Below are positions 61,336-64,000 of a stretch of DNA of 64,000 nucleotides, piece after piece. The position numbers and the translations under genes were made by a program. Within the stretch, counting starts at the first letter, position 1. Each line of letters begins with the position of its first letter. The stretch comes from Fimenecus sp052169395 (GTDB lineage Bacteria > Bacillota > Clostridia > Oscillospirales > Acutalibacteraceae): NCBI GenBank assembly GCA_052169395.1, contig JBQNCN010000001.1, forward strand, positions 248,001-312,000. Reading direction: 5' to 3'. Under the pieces are notes generated by a model, which searched no databases, was not told where the DNA came from, and was given only the letters and a program-made list of their open reading frames with translations.

Positions 61336-62103
61336 TTATTTGCTTGCCGCCTTTACAATTATTGAAAAATCCTCTGCCTTTAATGAAGCGCCGCCTATAA
61401 GACCACCATCAACATCAGGTTGAGCAACAAGTTCGTCTGCATTTTTAGCATTCATAGAGCCACCATACTGAATTGTTGTAGACTCTGCTATTTCCTTTGA
61501 ATAAAGCTGCTCAACAACCTCACGAATTGCTTTATTAACTTCATTCGCCTGTTCTGCAGTAGCTGTTTTACCGGTACCAATAGCCCATACCGGCTCATAA
61601 GCAATAATTATTTTTTTCATTTCAGCAGCTGAAACACCCTGAAGAGCAACTTTTGTCTGAAGTGCAACAGTTTCTCTTGTAATACCTTGCTCACGTTGTA
61701 TAAGAGTTTCACCTACACAAAGAATAACGGTTATATCGTTATCAAGCGCTGCACGAACTCTCTTCTGAACAGTTTCATCCGTTTCACCAAAATACTGCCT
61801 ACGCTCACTATGACCGATTACCGTATAATCAACCCCTATACTTTTAAGCATTTTTGCTGAAACCTCTCCTGTAAAAGCTCCGCTTTCAGCCCAATGGCAA
61901 TTTTCAGCTCCAACCTTAATATTTGTACCTTTTGTTTCTTCAAGAGCAGTAAACAAATCAATATATGGCACACAAATAACAACATCACAAGATGCATCTG
62001 CAACAAGCGGCTTAAGCTCAGATATAAGTTCCTTTGCTTCTGCCGGAGTTTTATTCATTTTCCAGTTTCCCGCAATAACGGCTTTTCTCTTTGACTTATC
62101 CAT
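61336..62103 (-). CDS. tpiA: Triosephosphate isomerase
   Basis: 255 aa. AGNWKMNKT (about 10-18), GHSERRQYFGE (about 97-107, catalytic His), AYEPVWAIGTGKTA (about 167-180, catalytic Glu) and GGASLKAEDF near the end. Interconverts DHAP and glyceraldehyde-3-phosphate. It follows pgk by 23 bp, a glycolytic operon. Confidence 0.97.
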   Translation of the reverse strand: MDKSKRKAVIAGNWKMNKTPAEAKELISELKPLVADASCDVVICVPYIDLFTALEETKGTNIKVGAENCHWAESGAFTGEVSAKMLKSIGVDYTVIGHSERRQYFGETDETVQKRVRAALDNDITVILCVGETLIQREQGITRETVALQTKVALQGVSAAEMKKIIIAYEPVWAIGTGKTATAEQANEVNKAIREVVEQLYSKEIAESTTIQYGGSMNAKNADELVAQPDVDGGLIGGASLKAEDFSIIVKAASK

Positions 62104-62126
62104 TTTATATCAATCCTTTAAATTTA

Positions 62127-63317
62127 TTACTTATTATCAATAGCAGCAATACCGGGAAGCTCTTTTCCCTCAAGGAATTCAAGAGAAGCACCGCCACCTG
62201 TACTTATGTGGCTCATTTTATCTGCAAATCCAAGTTTTTCAATAGCAGCCGCACTGTCTCCACCACCTATAATTGAAACAGCACCACTTTCTGCTATTGC
62301 CTTTGCAACCGCAATCGTGCCTGCCGCAAAATTTTCCCATTCAGAAACACCCATAGGTCCGTTCCAGATAACTGTTCCCGCACCCTTTATGGCATTTGTA
62401 AAGATTTCTCTTGTTTTAGGTCCTATATCAAGTCCCATCCATCCATCAGGAATTTCATCTGAATTAACTGTTTTAAATTCCGTATTCTTATCATATTCAG
62501 TGCCCACAACGTTATCAACCGGAATAAGAAAATTAACGCCCTTTTTCTTTGCATCTTCCATCATCTGTCCTGCAAGTTCAACCTTATCCTCTTCAAGAAG
62601 AGATGTTCCTATTTTATGACCTAAATATTTCATAAACGTATATGCCATACCGCCACCGACAATAAGGGTATCAGCCTTATCAAGAAGATTTGTAATAACA
62701 CCAATTTTATCGGAAACCTTTGCACCGCCTAAAATTACTATTAAAGGTCTTTTCGGATTTTCAAGAGTTCCGCCTATGTATTCAATTTCTTTTTGAATAA
62801 GATATCCTACAGCTGAAGGAAGATATTCTGCAACTCCTGCAGTTGAACTGTGTGCTCTATGGCAAGAGCCAAATGCGTCATTAACATAAATATCGGCAAG
62901 TGATGCAAATTTTTTTGAAAGCTCCTCATCATTTTTAGTTTCACCCGCTTCATAACGAACATTCTCAATAAGCATAACCTCACCGTCAGAAAGTTCTGAA
63001 GAAAGCTTCTGTGCACTTTCACCTACAACATCATCAGCCATTTTAACGGGAACACCTAAAAGTTCTGAAAGCCTTTCTGCAACAGGCTTTAATGAAAATT
63101 CCGGAACAATCTGACCCTTCGGTCTTCCAAGATGTGAACAAAGAATAAGTCTTGCTCCATTTTCCATAAGATATTTGATTGTAGGAAGAGACGCACGAAT
63201 TCTTTTATCATTCGTAATTTTTCCGTCTTCCATTTTCACATTGAAATCCATGCGTGCAAGAACTCTTTTACCTCTTACATCAAGATCTTCAATTGTACGC
63301 TTGTTTAGCTGACTCAT
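62127..63317 (-). CDS. pgk: Phosphoglycerate kinase
   Basis: 396 aa. GKRVLARMDFNVKMEDG (about 15-31), LCSHLGRPKG (about 59-68), ILGGAKVSDKIGV (about 197-209), the IGGGDSAAAIEKLG loop and HISTGGGASLEFLEG near the C-terminus. Makes ATP from 1,3-bisphosphoglycerate. No gap gene is in view; the upstream neighbour is an aminotransferase. Confidence 0.97.
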   Translation of the reverse strand: MSQLNKRTIEDLDVRGKRVLARMDFNVKMEDGKITNDKRIRASLPTIKYLMENGARLILCSHLGRPKGQIVPEFSLKPVAERLSELLGVPVKMADDVVGESAQKLSSELSDGEVMLIENVRYEAGETKNDEELSKKFASLADIYVNDAFGSCHRAHSSTAGVAEYLPSAVGYLIQKEIEYIGGTLENPKRPLIVILGGAKVSDKIGVITNLLDKADTLIVGGGMAYTFMKYLGHKIGTSLLEEDKVELAGQMMEDAKKKGVNFLIPVDNVVGTEYDKNTEFKTVNSDEIPDGWMGLDIGPKTREIFTNAIKGAGTVIWNGPMGVSEWENFAAGTIAVAKAIAESGAVSIIGGGDSAAAIEKLGFADKMSHISTGGGASLEFLEGKELPGIAAIDNK

Positions 63318-63382
63318 TTGGGTCTCCTATTATTTGTTAATTTATTATCTATTTTATATCAATTTTAAAAAATATGCAAGAT

Positions 63383-64000
63383 TCACTGCCTATATGAAGA
63401 CAGAAAATCTTCAAGGCAATGCGCCGCCATACGAAGTGTACGAGATTTTGGCAAATAAACTATTCTGAAATGATCGTTATCAGGATAATTAAAACCGGTT
63501 CCCTGAACAACCAAAACCTTTTTTTCTCTCAAAAAATCAAGAGCAAATTGAACATCGGAAGTTATATTGAATTTTTTAACATCAATTTTCGGAAATATAT
63601 AAAAAGCAGCTTTAGGTTTAACTGCGGTAATACCGTCAATATTGTTAATCGCATTATATATAACTTCTCTCTGATCATAAATTCTGCCTCCCGGTATTAA
63701 GTCGGCATCTCCGGACTGAACACCTCCAAGTGCGGTCTGAACAATTTGCTGAGCAGGAACATTTGAACACAACCTCATAGTTGAAAGCAGATTTATACCA
63801 TCCATATAATCTGAAATTTTCTGTTTATTTCCTGAAAAAATCATCCATCCTATTCGGTATCCTGCAATTTTATGCGATTTTGAAAGTCCATTAAAAGTTA
63901 TACAAGGAATATCGGGTGCAAGACTTGCAATAGAAACATGTTTTAATCCGTCCATAACAAGACGATCATAAATTTCATCAGCAAAAATCACCAAATCATT
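63383..64000 (-). CDS. Class I/II aminotransferase (5' part outside the window)
   Basis: About 205 C-terminal residues are seen; the frame is open to the window edge. ADEIYDRL, then the PLP-lysine motif FNGLSKSHKIAGYRIGW, and the C-terminal HFRIVYLP with the substrate-binding Arg. Closest in pattern to alanine/aspartate aminotransferases of the AlaA type. Substrate not certain. Confidence 0.85.
   Translation of the reverse strand, partial: NDLVIFADEIYDRLVMDGLKHVSIASLAPDIPCITFNGLSKSHKIAGYRIGWMIFSGNKQKISDYMDGINLLSTMRLCSNVPAQQIVQTALGGVQSGDADLIPGGRIYDQREVIYNAINNIDGITAVKPKAAFYIFPKIDVKKFNITSDVQFALDFLREKKVLVVQGTGFNYPDNDHFRIVYLPKSRTLRMAAHCLEDFLSSYRQ

Overview
The window looks like a low-GC Gram-positive chromosome of the Clostridia, probably a gut or rumen Oscillospiraceae/Ruminococcaceae-like anaerobe. 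The grounds are an AT-rich sequence with strong Shine-Dalgarno sites and frequent TTG starts, an oxygen-independent class III ribonucleotide reductase (nrdD/nrdG), a Rex redox repressor, a SAM-I riboswitch on metK and CCA-encoding tRNA genes. Species cannot be named from the sequence alone.

Left host segment (1-12246): a minus-strand repair and pyrimidine cluster (uvrA partial, uvrB, radC, pyrE, a membrane protein), hpf, metK behind a complete SAM-I riboswitch, a cytoplasmic GH20 hexosaminidase, a DegV protein, a hemolysin III/PAQR protein and an autoregulated-looking XRE regulator.

Prophage (12247-45989, about 33.7 kb): a complete temperate siphophage integrated in a tRNA-Trp gene. The two attachment copies are identical over 89 bp and include the tRNA 3' half and its terminator. 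Read leftward from the right end: tyrosine integrase, XRE regulator, a restriction-like nuclease, an S24 CI repressor, a divergent Cro-like gene, two tandem small repressors each with its own operator, an early operon of many small genes, YqaJ exonuclease/RecT/SSB/replisome organizer, a YefM-YoeB toxin-antitoxin pair, terminase, portal, a MuF-toxin fusion, scaffold, capsid, connectors, tail, Dit/Tal/receptor-binding proteins, holin and a GH25 endolysin. The left end carries a type I toxin locus.

The most unusual content is non-coding. (1) A promoter-structured RNA-terminator unit of about 335 nt lies between a small unknown gene and terS, with tRNA-like T-arm motifs. (2) A second structured RNA of about 120 nt lies between the MuF-toxin gene and the scaffold gene. 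Both have a TTGACT -35 box embedded in the last codons of the upstream gene, and both have a predicted transcription start at the base of the closing helix. (3) Two small hydrophobic peptide genes each carry a convergent antisense RNA whose terminator lies inside the peptide's 5' coding region, which is a type I toxin-antitoxin layout. I also see a programmed -1 frameshift site in the tail chaperone genes, an iteron cluster that could be the phage origin, and integrase arm sites at both ends.

Right host segment (46018-64000): a tRNA-Ile2/tRNA-Trp operon with a consensus promoter, a ComEC-like hydrolase, topoisomerase IV (parC, parE), an ImmR/ImmA-like pair, tRNA-Ser, an isocitrate dehydrogenase-rex operon with a Rex box on its promoter, aconitase, nrdD with four NrdR boxes, nrdG, a zinc-ribbon membrane protein, tpiA, pgk and a partial aminotransferase.
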